Assembly (NCBI RefSeq): GCF_004353925.1
Contig: NZ_SMOK01000032.1
Location: 1-64,000 of the forward strand
Length of the DNA stretch: 64,000 nucleotides
Direction of reading: 5' to 3'
DNA from: Pseudomonas sp. H9
GTDB lineage: Bacteria > Pseudomonadota > Gammaproteobacteria > Pseudomonadales > Pseudomonadaceae
Shown: one piece after another, positions 43,618 to 51,750 of the stretch
Layout of the letters: every line of letters starts with the position of its first letter
Numbering within the stretch: position 1 is the stretch's first letter
Notes under the pieces: generated by a model
What the model was told of the DNA's origin: nothing
What the model saw: only the letters and a program-made list of their open reading frames with translations
The model's database searches: none
Made by a program: the position numbers and the translations under genes

Positions 43618-44505
43618 ATGGAATTCAAACAGCTGCGCAGCTTTATTGAAGTGCACCGCCGCGGCGGCTTCACCCAGGCCTCGCAAACCTTGAACATCAG
43701 CCAGTCGGCCGTGAGCAAGCAGGTGGCCCAGCTGGAACAGGACCTGGGCGTGGTGCTGCTGGAACGGCATGGCTCGCAGCTACACCTGACAGACGCCGGA
43801 AAAATCGTGCTGGAGCGCGGCGAAGCCATGTTGCGTCTGCGCCAGGAGCTTAAGCACGAACTCGATGATCTGAGCCACCTGGGCCGTGGTGAACTGCGCC
43901 TCGGCCTGCCCCTGTTGGGCAGCGATGCCCTGTTTGCCCGGCTGTTCGCCGAATATCGCCGGCGCTACCCGAACATCACCATACATTTGCTGGAAGGTGG
44001 CAGCCGCAGTGTTGAACAGGCAGTGTTGAGCGGCGAATTGGAACTGGGTGGCAGCCTGACGCCGAATGATCCAGCGTTTGCCTTCCAGCCGTTTTGCAAT
44101 GAAGCGCTGGACGCCCTGTTGCCGACCGATCACCCATTGGCAAAAAATGGCCAGATCAGCTTGGCGCAACTGGCCGATACGCCGTTTCTGCTGTATCAGC
44201 GCAGCTTTGTGCTCAATGATCGGCTGCTCAGTGCGTGCCAACAATTGGGGTTCACACCACGGGAAGGTGGGCGCAGCGGCCAGGCCGACTTCCTTGCCGC
44301 GCTGGTCGCTGCCGGCCAAGGCGTTGTGCTGCTACCCAGGGTTGTAGCGCGGGGCCTGGAGCGCCCTGGCGTAGTTCGCCTGGTGTTGAGTGAACCTGCC
44401 GACCTGCGCTGGGACATCGCATTTATCTGGCGCCAGGGCGCCTACCTGTCGCACGCCGCGCAAGCCTGGCTGCAGCTGCTGCGCGAGCAACCGCAGCCGG
44501 GTTGA
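43618..44505 (+). CDS. LysR-family regulator next to lrgAB
   Basis: A 295-residue LysR protein: HTH in residues 1-60 (MEFKQLRSFIEVHRRGGFTQASQTLNISQSAVSKQVAQLE), then a CynR/CidR-like effector domain. Divergent from lrgAB, so a probable CidR-like regulator of these genes. Its stop abuts the stop of mioC with no gap. Confidence 0.87.
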   Translation: MEFKQLRSFIEVHRRGGFTQASQTLNISQSAVSKQVAQLEQDLGVVLLERHGSQLHLTDAGKIVLERGEAMLRLRQELKHELDDLSHLGRGELRLGLPLLGSDALFARLFAEYRRRYPNITIHLLEGGSRSVEQAVLSGELELGGSLTPNDPAFAFQPFCNEALDALLPTDHPLAKNGQISLAQLADTPFLLYQRSFVLNDRLLSACQQLGFTPREGGRSGQADFLAALVAAGQGVVLLPRVVARGLERPGVVRLVLSEPADLRWDIAFIWRQGAYLSHAAQAWLQLLREQPQPG

Positions 44506-44961
44506 TCAACCGCGCAGGATGTTGATCAGCTCTGCCAGCCAAGGCTCGGCGTCGGTTTCCGGGGTAACTGTCTCGCTGGCATCCAGACGCAGCATCGGCT
44601 GCACCTCGTTAACACCCAGCTCAGCAAACAATTCGCGCATCTGCTCACCACCACCACAGAAGGTGTCGCCGTAGCTCGAATCACCCAGGCCGATCACGGC
44701 ACCCGGCAGCCCGCGCCAGGCGGCCGGCAGCACATCGCGAATCTCACTGAACAATGGCATCAGGTTATCAGGCAGCTCCCCCATTCCGGTGGTCGAGGTC
44801 ACGGCCAGGAAGGCGTCGGGGGCAAAGCCCTGGAGGTCTTGCAAGGTGGCGCGGGCAGCGTGCCAGGCCTCGAAACCTGCGGCTTTGAGCAGTGCCTCGG
44901 CATGCCGTGCGACTTCTTCGGCCGTACCGTAGACCGACCCGGAAAGGATAGCGACTTTCAT
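44506..44961 (-). CDS. mioC: Flavodoxin (MioC-like)
   Basis: A 151-residue flavodoxin. FMN phosphate loop: LSGSVYGTAEEVA (about 6-18); second loop TSTTGMGELPDN; third GLGDSSYGDTFCGGG. ATG at 44961 is chosen for the MKVAILSG start; the 18-residue extension is unsupported. Electron carrier, partner unknown. Confidence 0.9.
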   Translation of the reverse strand: MKVAILSGSVYGTAEEVARHAEALLKAAGFEAWHAARATLQDLQGFAPDAFLAVTSTTGMGELPDNLMPLFSEIRDVLPAAWRGLPGAVIGLGDSSYGDTFCGGGEQMRELFAELGVNEVQPMLRLDASETVTPETDAEPWLAELINILRG

Positions 44962-45101
44962 AGTGGATTCCGAAACTGAGTAAAAACGTAGGATACTAGC
45001 ATCGGACACTGGCAAAAGGCCGCATTCTTCACGTGTGAGCCCCAGGCCAATCCCCTAGAATCAGCCAGCGTGCTCAACTGACAACCTTGCGAACTCTGCC
45101 G

Positions 45102-45560
45102 ATGATCAACGCCCAACTGCTGCAACGCATGATTGATGCCTCCAACGACGGCATCGTGGTCGCCGAACAAGAAGGTGATGACGACACCATTCTGATCTAC
45201 GTAAACCCGGCATTCGAGCGCCTGACCGGTTATGAAGCCAACGATATCCTCTACCGCGACTGCCGCTTTTTACAGAACGATGACCGTGACCAGGCCGCAC
45301 GTGAATTGATCCGTGCCGCAATCAAGAGCGGCCAGCCGAGCCGGGAAATCCTGCGCAACTACCGCAAGGACGGCAGCGCATTCTGGAATGAGCTGTCGAT
45401 CACCCCGGTGGTCAACGAAGCTGATCAGCTGAAGTATTTCATCGGTATCCAGAAAGATGTCAGCCGCCAGGTCGAGGCCGAACAGCGGGTGAAGGAACTG
45501 GAGATCGAGTTGGCGCAAGCACGCGCACGCATTGCTGAACTGGAAAGCGACCAACGGTAA
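45102..45560 (+). CDS. Short LOV-domain blue-light photoreceptor
   Basis: A 152-residue PAS/LOV protein closely like P. putida PpSB1-LOV. The FMN-adduct Cys54 lies in DCRFLQNDDRDQ, with NYRKDGSAFWNELSITPV and YFIGIQKDVSRQV. A C-terminal coiled-coil tail (about 128-152, VEAEQRVKELEIELAQARARIAEL) replaces any output domain, so it signals by dimer changes or a partner. ATG at 45102 matches the family start MINAQLL. A LitR-like MerR gene lies 700 nt downstream. Confidence 0.95.
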   Translation: MINAQLLQRMIDASNDGIVVAEQEGDDDTILIYVNPAFERLTGYEANDILYRDCRFLQNDDRDQAARELIRAAIKSGQPSREILRNYRKDGSAFWNELSITPVVNEADQLKYFIGIQKDVSRQVEAEQRVKELEIELAQARARIAELESDQR

Positions 45561-45631
45561 AACTAAACCACCGTTTGGTTGTCCATGACGGTGACAAAAC
45601 GCATTTACGACTGACACGTTCGAGTTCGCCC

Positions 45632-46252
45632 ATGCACGCAAACGCCCTCCTGACCCAGGATGAGTTGGATTTCATCAGGTCCATGCAACACACCTCGCAG
45701 CCTTCTTCAGCTGAGTCGTTGTCGCGCCTGATGGTCAATGCGGGCAGCGAAGTCAAAAGCCTGCTGACGCAATTGATTGCCCAAGAGCAGGTCACCTTGC
45801 AGGCGCAGTTCGACAACCACCAGATGACCTTTCCCCTGCACCTGGTCGAAGACGAGTTCCACTCGCTGCAATTGCAACTGGGTGCGCCGCATATCTACGA
45901 AGAAGAAGGCCCCAAGGTGCGCCCATGGCGCCTGACATTGTCCAAGCCTCAGGCGCTGGAAGACGAACTGGGCCTGAGTACCGGCCTGTGGGTTCGGGAA
46001 ATTTCGTTCAAGGGTGTGTTGCTGGAAGTCCGTGACCAGCCCAAGCCACCGAGCAGCTTCGACCTCTGGTTCGCGCCCGACCATGGCACCCCGATAGCTT
46101 TGCACGGCGTGCTGCAGCGCCGCACTGGTCGCAACCTGGCGGCCTACAACCTGAGCGGCAGTCAAGCGTCAGAAATCGAACGGCTGCGCGAGTACATTCT
46201 CCAGGCCCATCGTCAGGCACACCCGGAGCTGCACCCTCAACTGTCCAAGTGA
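45632..46252 (+). CDS. Conserved protein, possibly PilZ-like
   Basis: A 206-residue soluble protein. The C-terminal half (RPWRLTLS ... LWVREISFKGVLLEV) recalls a PilZ barrel with an RxxxR-like start and a DxSxxG-like ISFKG turn, but the canonical residues are incomplete. The N-terminal half is helical. It follows the LOV gene by 71 nt in the same direction, and its last 16 nt overlap the convergent MerR gene. Function unknown. Confidence 0.6.
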   Translation: MHANALLTQDELDFIRSMQHTSQPSSAESLSRLMVNAGSEVKSLLTQLIAQEQVTLQAQFDNHQMTFPLHLVEDEFHSLQLQLGAPHIYEEEGPKVRPWRLTLSKPQALEDELGLSTGLWVREISFKGVLLEVRDQPKPPSSFDLWFAPDHGTPIALHGVLQRRTGRNLAAYNLSGSQASEIERLREYILQAHRQAHPELHPQLSK

Positions 46253-47187
46253 CCGGCCAGATACTGCTGCAAGCGTCGGCGCATCAAGCGGCCTTCGCTA
46301 CCTAGACAGGCCACCTGCGAACCAATCAAACTGTCTTGAGCCAGATCGGCAGCTTCCCCGGCCAACAACACCGGGCACTCGACGGTCAGAGCCAGACGGG
46401 CCAGGCGTTTGGGCAGGTCTTGTGCTGGCGGATGATTCGAGAACAGCACCAGTGCATGGGGCATCATACGTTCACACACCAAGCCCAACTCTTCGACAGG
46501 CTGCCCCAGCCCCAACACCGTCACGCTTATCTCGCTGCTGCCAAGCAGTAGCGCCGTCACCAGCAACTCCAGCTCTCGGCAATGTCCTGGAATTGCAGCG
46601 AGCACCACCCTGACTTCTTGCTGTTGCGCTGAAAGTTGTAGGCGCTGCAACACTCGCCCACGCAAAAAACCGTCGAGGAACAACCATTCGCTGAAATGGC
46701 CGAAGGCTTCTTTGGTGCTGCGCAGCTCCTGCCACACCGGCAAGATAATATCCTGGAAGGCCACCACCAACGGGTAGCTACTGAACACCTGGCCGTAAAC
46801 CTGCTCAAGCCGCTGTGAATCAAACGCTCTGACGGCCTGGCGCAGTTGCAATTGCCATTGTCTGTAGTCGCCCACAGACGCCTGGATGGGCGCCGGTTCG
46901 CTCTGCGGTTTGAGGCTCTGGCTGCGAGCAAGCACTTTACCGACCTTACTGACCGCTACCCCACGTTCGATCCACCCCAAAATGGTGCGAACCTCTTCGA
47001 TATCGGCGTGCGAATAGAGTCGGTGCCCACTTTCGGTGCGTGTTGGCTGAATGAGCCCATAGCGGCGCTCCCACGCCCGCAAGGTGACCGGATTGATGCC
47101 CGTCAAACGGGACACTTCGCGAATGGGGAAAAGCTCCTCGTGATTGAGGTCGCCTGGATTCAACGAAGGCTGGGCAGGTTCAAGCAT
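46237..47187 (-). CDS. MerR-family regulator, LitR/CarH-like (class II type)
   Basis: A 316-residue regulator. MerR HTH: LFPIREVSRLTGINPVTLRAWERRYGLIQPTRTESGHRLYS (19-59). The C-terminal region has the layout of a cobalamin-binding LitR/CarH protein, but key residues differ. The W-x9-EH motif reads GH at 163-164 after W152. The lower-ligand motif E-x-x-H-x-x-G is GHCRELE (201-207), with Arg204 instead of His. This is what class II LitR proteins show, which depend on a LOV partner rather than B12. Confidence 0.85.
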   Translation of the reverse strand: MLEPAQPSLNPGDLNHEELFPIREVSRLTGINPVTLRAWERRYGLIQPTRTESGHRLYSHADIEEVRTILGWIERGVAVSKVGKVLARSQSLKPQSEPAPIQASVGDYRQWQLQLRQAVRAFDSQRLEQVYGQVFSSYPLVVAFQDIILPVWQELRSTKEAFGHFSEWLFLDGFLRGRVLQRLQLSAQQQEVRVVLAAIPGHCRELELLVTALLLGSSEISVTVLGLGQPVEELGLVCERMMPHALVLFSNHPPAQDLPKRLARLALTVECPVLLAGEAADLAQDSLIGSQVACLGSEGRLMRRRLQQYLAGHLDS

Positions 47188-47410
47188 TGCCGGAAAACCA
47201 TGGTTTTTGGGGGTAGGCGCATTCTACTCCGGGCAACAGGAGGGCGACCATGTCCATTTCTTTGCATTGCCAAGACCTCAGCACTGACGAGTCAGGTTAA
47301 TTCAGCAATAATCTGTGCCCGCTTTTTGCATACAAGCAAATGCTGTCCACCACCCCGGACGCATTTCATGGGCAGGCCACCCGCCACGCCCGGTTGCCAG
47401 GAGATACACA

Positions 47411-47980
47411 ATGTCTACCCCTCCCGTTACCTTGATGGTGACTCGCCGCGTCGCTGCCGGCCGCTATCAAGACCTCATGAGCTGGCTGCACGAAGGCGAA
47501 CAGCTCGCCACCGACTTCACCGGCTACCTCGGCTCCGGCGTCCTGGCCCCTCCGCCACAAGGTGATGAGTTCCAGATCATTTTCCGCTTCACCAACGAGC
47601 AAACCATGCAGGCCTGGGAACACTCAGCGTCACGCAGGGCCTGGTTGAGCCGCGGCAACGGCCTGTTCGAGCAACCGCTGGAACTACGCGCCAGTGGCCT
47701 GGACGGCTGGTTTGGCACCAATCCGGTGCAGCGCCCTGCTCGCTGGAAACAGGCAGTCGCGATCTGGCTGGCATTCTTTCCCGTTTCGCTGCTGTTCAAC
47801 CTGCTGTTCGGTCACTGGCTCAGCGCGCTCGATCTGGTGCCAAGAGTCTTGTTGAGCACCCTGGGGCTGACGCCGTTGATGGTGTACTTCTTCATTCCAT
47901 TGTCGACCCGCTTGCTGGCCAATTGGCTCAATACTCCGGCGCACCGCTCCGGGCCGCAGGGTGCGCGCAATCCTGCCTAG
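47411..47980 (+). CDS. ABM-domain protein with two membrane helices
   Basis: A 189-residue protein. An N-terminal ferredoxin-like antibiotic biosynthesis monooxygenase (ABM) domain (about 5-95, VTLMVTRRVAAGRYQDLMSWL ... IIFRFTNEQTMQAWEHSASRRAWL) is followed by two helices (about 115-135, 140-165). Such fusions are common but uncharacterised. GGAG lies before the ATG at 47411. It is divergent from the MerR gene. Confidence 0.8.
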   Translation: MSTPPVTLMVTRRVAAGRYQDLMSWLHEGEQLATDFTGYLGSGVLAPPPQGDEFQIIFRFTNEQTMQAWEHSASRRAWLSRGNGLFEQPLELRASGLDGWFGTNPVQRPARWKQAVAIWLAFFPVSLLFNLLFGHWLSALDLVPRVLLSTLGLTPLMVYFFIPLSTRLLANWLNTPAHRSGPQGARNPA

Positions 47981-48036
47981 TTCGGGTATGCTGGGGGCTA
48001 CCTAAAGAGAACCTGAATAAGTTGACCGCCCCCACC

Positions 48037-48735
48037 ATGAACAGCCCAATTCTTGTCACCGGAGCCAGCCAGCGTGTCGGACTGGCATTGGCCGTGAACC
48101 TGGCGCAGGCCGGCTATACCGTAGTCAGCGCCAGCCGTAGCAAAAGCCCTGAGGCGGCGCACCCGAACATCATCCAGTTCCAGGCCGACCTGTGCCAGGA
48201 AGACGACCGCCTGGCCCTGATCGATCACCTGCAACGCAACTATGATGGCCTGCGGGCCATCGTCCACAACGCTTCGCTGTGGCTCGATGATGACCTGGCC
48301 AACCTCAACACCATGTTCAAACTGCATGTCGAAGCGCCCTACCACCTGAACCTGGCGCTGGGCGAGCAACTGTTGAAAATGGACAAGGCCGACATCATCC
48401 ACATTTGCGATGAAACGTCCTCGCGCGGCAGCAAGAGCCACATCGGCTACGCCGCGACCAAGGCCGCGCTACAGAACATGGTGCTGTCGTTCGCCGAAAA
48501 ATACGCACCGGTGGTCAGGGTCAACGCGATCTTGCCGGGGCTGCTGATTCTCAAAGAGAACAGCGACGAGGCCTACCGCAAACAAACCCTGAAAAAAGCC
48601 CTGCTGGAATTCGAACCCGGCGCACAGCCGCTGATCGAGGCTGTGCGGTTTCTGCTTGAAAGCCAGTACAGCACCGGCAGCAACGTGGTGATCAACGGTG
48701 GTCGCCACCTGAAAAACCGCATCGCGGTAGACTGA
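48037..48735 (+). CDS. folM: Dihydromonapterin reductase
   Basis: A 232-residue SDR of the FolM type. Cofactor loop TGASQRVGLALAVNL and VHNASLWLDD (NNAG replaced by HNAS, as in FolM). Catalytic Tyr-x3-Lys in IGYAATKAAL. It makes tetrahydromonapterin, the cofactor of phenylalanine hydroxylase in pseudomonads, and may also reduce dihydrofolate. The ATG at 48037 starts MNSPILVTGAS. Confidence 0.9.
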   Translation: MNSPILVTGASQRVGLALAVNLAQAGYTVVSASRSKSPEAAHPNIIQFQADLCQEDDRLALIDHLQRNYDGLRAIVHNASLWLDDDLANLNTMFKLHVEAPYHLNLALGEQLLKMDKADIIHICDETSSRGSKSHIGYAATKAALQNMVLSFAEKYAPVVRVNAILPGLLILKENSDEAYRKQTLKKALLEFEPGAQPLIEAVRFLLESQYSTGSNVVINGGRHLKNRIAVD

Positions 48736-48759
48736 CGCATCCTTGTGACGAGAATGACC

Positions 48760-49056
48760 ATGAACGACCAACAGAAACTCGAGCTTGAAGCAGCGGCCTT
48801 CCGCCGCCTGGTGGCTCACCTGGACAGCCGCAAGGATGTGCAGAACATCGACCTGATGAACCTCTCCGGATTCTGCCGCAACTGCCTGTCGAAGTGGTAC
48901 AAGGCCGCCGCCGACGAGCGCCAGATCGAGCTGAGCATGGACGAAGCCCGCGAAGTGGTTTACGGCATGCCGTACGCCGAATGGAAAGCCCAATACCAGA
49001 AAGAAGCCAGCGCCGAGCAGCAAGCGGCGTTCGCCAAAGGAAAGCCAAATGACTGA
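48760..49056 (+). CDS. DUF1244-family small protein
   Basis: A 98-residue protein with the DUF1244 pattern RRLVAHLDSR ... NIDLMNLSGFCRNCLSKWY and MPYAEWKAQYQ. A CxxC pair (FCRNCL) could bind metal. Function unknown. Start at 48760 gives better ribosome-site spacing than 48754. It overlaps hopJ by 8 nt. Confidence 0.87.
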   Translation: MNDQQKLELEAAAFRRLVAHLDSRKDVQNIDLMNLSGFCRNCLSKWYKAAADERQIELSMDEAREVVYGMPYAEWKAQYQKEASAEQQAAFAKGKPND

Positions 49057-49387
49057 TCTGAACACCCTGCGCGCCAGCCTGAAGTCCGGCGAGCATCAAT
49101 TCGCCGACACCCTGGCCTTCGTCGCAGCCCACTACGACTACCAGCCACAAGCCTTCAACAACGGTGGAGTGCAAAGCGCTGCCGGACAGAACGAAGGTTC
49201 CTGCAAAACCCTGGGCCTGGCCCTGCTGGAAGGCCTGAGCGATGAAGAAGCGCTGCTAGCCTTTGGTGAACACTACCGCTCGGTGTTGGCGACCCCGGAA
49301 GGCAGCGACCACGGCAACATCCGTGCGCTGATCAAACACGGCCTGAGCGCCGTGAAGTTCACCGAGCAGCCGCTCAAGCCTCGCTAA
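49049..49387 (+). CDS. HopJ-family protein
   Basis: A 112-residue protein of the HopJ (type III effector-like) family: FADTLAFVAAHYDYQPQAFNNGG ... NEGSCKTLGLALLEGLSDEEALLAFGEHYRSVL. It is a core-genome protein in non-pathogens, so an effector role is doubtful. Overlaps DUF1244 upstream and converges with the hydrolase by a 14-nt overlap. Confidence 0.9.
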   Translation: MTDLNTLRASLKSGEHQFADTLAFVAAHYDYQPQAFNNGGVQSAAGQNEGSCKTLGLALLEGLSDEEALLAFGEHYRSVLATPEGSDHGNIRALIKHGLSAVKFTEQPLKPR

Positions 49388-50321
49388 ACGCCTTCAAGCA
49401 TCCTGGCGTGCCTTCGGCCAGTTGCCCTTGTTGTAGCCATTGCAGGGCAATTGGCCATAGCCGCTGCTGAAAGCGGTTGTGGAAAAAAGCGAAATGGCCG
49501 ATCTGCGCCGCGTCGATATCAGCAGGTGCAATACGCAAATGGCTACGCTCGCTGGCTTTGAAGTAACTCAATAGCCGCTCAATCGCCGGAATCGTACCGA
49601 AAGGGTCATCGGTCAGGCTGATCGCCAGGGTTTGCGCTTTGACCCGGGCAAACGGCAAGTCCCCCGCCGCTTTACCACTAGGGCGCAACTCATAGGTTGC
49701 CGTCCTTGTCGTCCAGTCGTGCACCACGCCCGCTGGCGTATCCTCCAGCCAACCCAGGCGCTTACCCGGAAAATAACCGAACAGCCGTGTCAAAACGGGC
49801 ATCACCACGTGCCATTTGCCAAGCAACTGCCAGCGGCTGTCGGCGGCATAGTCACGCCAGTAGGCGAACTGCGCACCGACCGTCACCAATCTGCGGACGC
49901 GGGTAGCAGAGCTCGCCAGACCTGCCGCGCAGCCACCAAAGCTGTGACCGACAACATCTATCGGTTGCCCGGGAAACTCTCGCACCGCGCGTTGCACGAT
50001 GGCCTCGAAGTCCAGTGAACCCCAGTCGGTCCACGAGGCCTTGAAATAACGCATGGACGCCGGGCGCGACTCGCCGATACCACGGTAGTCATAGGTCATG
50101 ACATCGAAGCCGTGGCTGAACAAATATTGGGCAAAACGCGCGTAATAGTTGCAGCGTACAGAGGTCGCGGCATTGATGATGACGACCGGGCGGGTATTGT
50201 CCGGCAGTGCATGGCGCCAACAAAAGCCGCCGAGAAGATAGCCATCGCCTGCACGTTCTTGAAACGCGAATGCGGTGTTACTGGCGGTTGGCAAAGGGGG
50301 AAATGTTTCGAGGCTGCTCAT
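49374..50321 (-). CDS. Alpha/beta-hydrolase, serine type
   Basis: A 315-residue hydrolase. Nucleophile elbow GHSFGG (about 126-131). It opens with a YRGIGESRP strand typical of monoacylglycerol-lipase-like enzymes and has a YDYRGIGES block near 80. Asp of SLTDDPFGT and His of IGHFAFFH complete a plausible triad. Substrate unknown. Confidence 0.82.
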   Translation of the reverse strand: MSSLETFPPLPTASNTAFAFQERAGDGYLLGGFCWRHALPDNTRPVVIINAATSVRCNYYARFAQYLFSHGFDVMTYDYRGIGESRPASMRYFKASWTDWGSLDFEAIVQRAVREFPGQPIDVVGHSFGGCAAGLASSATRVRRLVTVGAQFAYWRDYAADSRWQLLGKWHVVMPVLTRLFGYFPGKRLGWLEDTPAGVVHDWTTRTATYELRPSGKAAGDLPFARVKAQTLAISLTDDPFGTIPAIERLLSYFKASERSHLRIAPADIDAAQIGHFAFFHNRFQQRLWPIALQWLQQGQLAEGTPGCLKAFSEA

Positions 50322-50381
50322 TGGGAAACCTCAAACAGTCGTTACCGCCGTGCAAACACAGCGGTAACGAGCAGGCTGTGA

Positions 50382-51581
50382 TTACAGCTCGATGCAGTCG
50401 AACTGTACGTCAGTGGCAACATCGGCATCGTAGTCGACGTCTGCACGCTCGAAGCCGAACAGGTTGAGGAACTGTTTCTTGTAACCGGCGTAGTCGGTCA
50501 GTTCAAACAGGTTCTCGGTAGTTACCTGAGGCCACATGGCCTTGCAGGCGTCCTGAACGTCATCACGCAGCTCCCAGTCGTCCAGGCGCAGACGACCTTC
50601 TTCGTCCAGCGCCGCTGGTGCACCGTCTTCACGGTACAGGCGGTCGCGGAACATGCGATCGAGCTGGTCTTGAGTGCCTTCGTGAACGTTCTTTTCCTTC
50701 ATGATCTTGAAGACCATCGACAGGTACAGCGGCATCACCGGAATAGCCGAACTGGCCTGGGTCACCACCGACTTGAGCACCGCAACGTTCGCACCACCGC
50801 CGACTTTCGCGTTGAGGCGCTTGGCGGTTTCGTCCAGATCCTGCTTAGCCTTGCCCAGCGCGCCGTGCCAGTAGATTGGCCAGGTGATCTCGGTGCCGAT
50901 GTAGCTGAAGGCCACAGTGCGCGCTTGCGGTGCCAGAACACCGGCGGCGTTCAGGGCATCGATCCACAACTGCCAGTCCTGGCCACCCATCACGGTCACG
51001 GTGTCGGCAATTTCTTGCTCGCTGGCCGGCTCGATGGAAGCTTCGATGATGGTGTCTTTGTTGGTGTCGATGGCGGTCGACTTGTACGGCTGGCCGATCG
51101 GCTTGAGGGCCGAGCGCACCACTTCGCCAGTCTGTGGCAGCTTGCGTACTGGCGAAGCCAGCGAGTAGACCACTAGGTCAACCTGGCCGCCCATTTCGTT
51201 CTTGATCAGTTCGATGACTTTGGCGCGGGCTTCGTCGGAGAAGGCGTCACCGTTGATCGACTTGCTGTACAGGCCTTCGGCCTTGGCGAATTTGTCGAAC
51301 GCGGCAGAGTTATACCAGCCAGCGGTACCGGCCTTGGTTTCAGTGCCCGGCTTTTCGAAGAAAACACCCAAGGTGTCAGCGCCGAAACCGAAAGCTGCTG
51401 TGATACGTGCCGCCAGGCCATAGCCGCTGGATGCGCCGATCACCAGGACCTTTTTCGGACCATCCTTGCGCACGCCCAGCTTGCGGGTGGCTTCGATCTG
51501 ATCACGTACGTTCAGCTCGCAACCCGTCGGGTGCGTAGTGGTGCAGATAAAACCGCGAACTTTAGGATGGATGATGGCCAA
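50382..51581 (-). CDS. fabV: Trans-2-enoyl-ACP reductase
   Basis: A 399-residue FabV. It opens MAIIHPKVRGFICTTTHP, has the NADH loop GASSGYGLA (49-57) and the FabV catalytic Tyr237-x8-Lys246. It performs the last reduction of fatty acid elongation and is naturally triclosan-resistant. It stands alone with its own promoter region 51582-51750. Confidence 0.96.
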   Translation of the reverse strand: MAIIHPKVRGFICTTTHPTGCELNVRDQIEATRKLGVRKDGPKKVLVIGASSGYGLAARITAAFGFGADTLGVFFEKPGTETKAGTAGWYNSAAFDKFAKAEGLYSKSINGDAFSDEARAKVIELIKNEMGGQVDLVVYSLASPVRKLPQTGEVVRSALKPIGQPYKSTAIDTNKDTIIEASIEPASEQEIADTVTVMGGQDWQLWIDALNAAGVLAPQARTVAFSYIGTEITWPIYWHGALGKAKQDLDETAKRLNAKVGGGANVAVLKSVVTQASSAIPVMPLYLSMVFKIMKEKNVHEGTQDQLDRMFRDRLYREDGAPAALDEEGRLRLDDWELRDDVQDACKAMWPQVTTENLFELTDYAGYKKQFLNLFGFERADVDYDADVATDVQFDCIEL

Positions 51582-51750
51582 TGTCTGTACCTCGTCAGTG
51601 AATATGCTGAGGGAGCCGAATCGCGGGGATTCGAGGTTCCGTTGCTGTGAGGGTGAGACTACACCCGCAGCGTTGCCGACACATCCGGCTCCCTGGAATC
51701 CTTCAGGCCGCTACTTTGTCACAGCGTGGAAAACTTCAGCAACCGCTCCA

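Noticed and set aside
47188..47410. LitR/CarH-type operator in the MerR/ABM gap
   Set aside because: GCATACAAGC was seen, but no convincing paired repeat for a LitR box was found.
49049..49387. hopJ as evidence of a type III secretion system
   Set aside because: No secretion, chaperone or other effector genes are present; the gene sits in a conserved housekeeping-like cluster.
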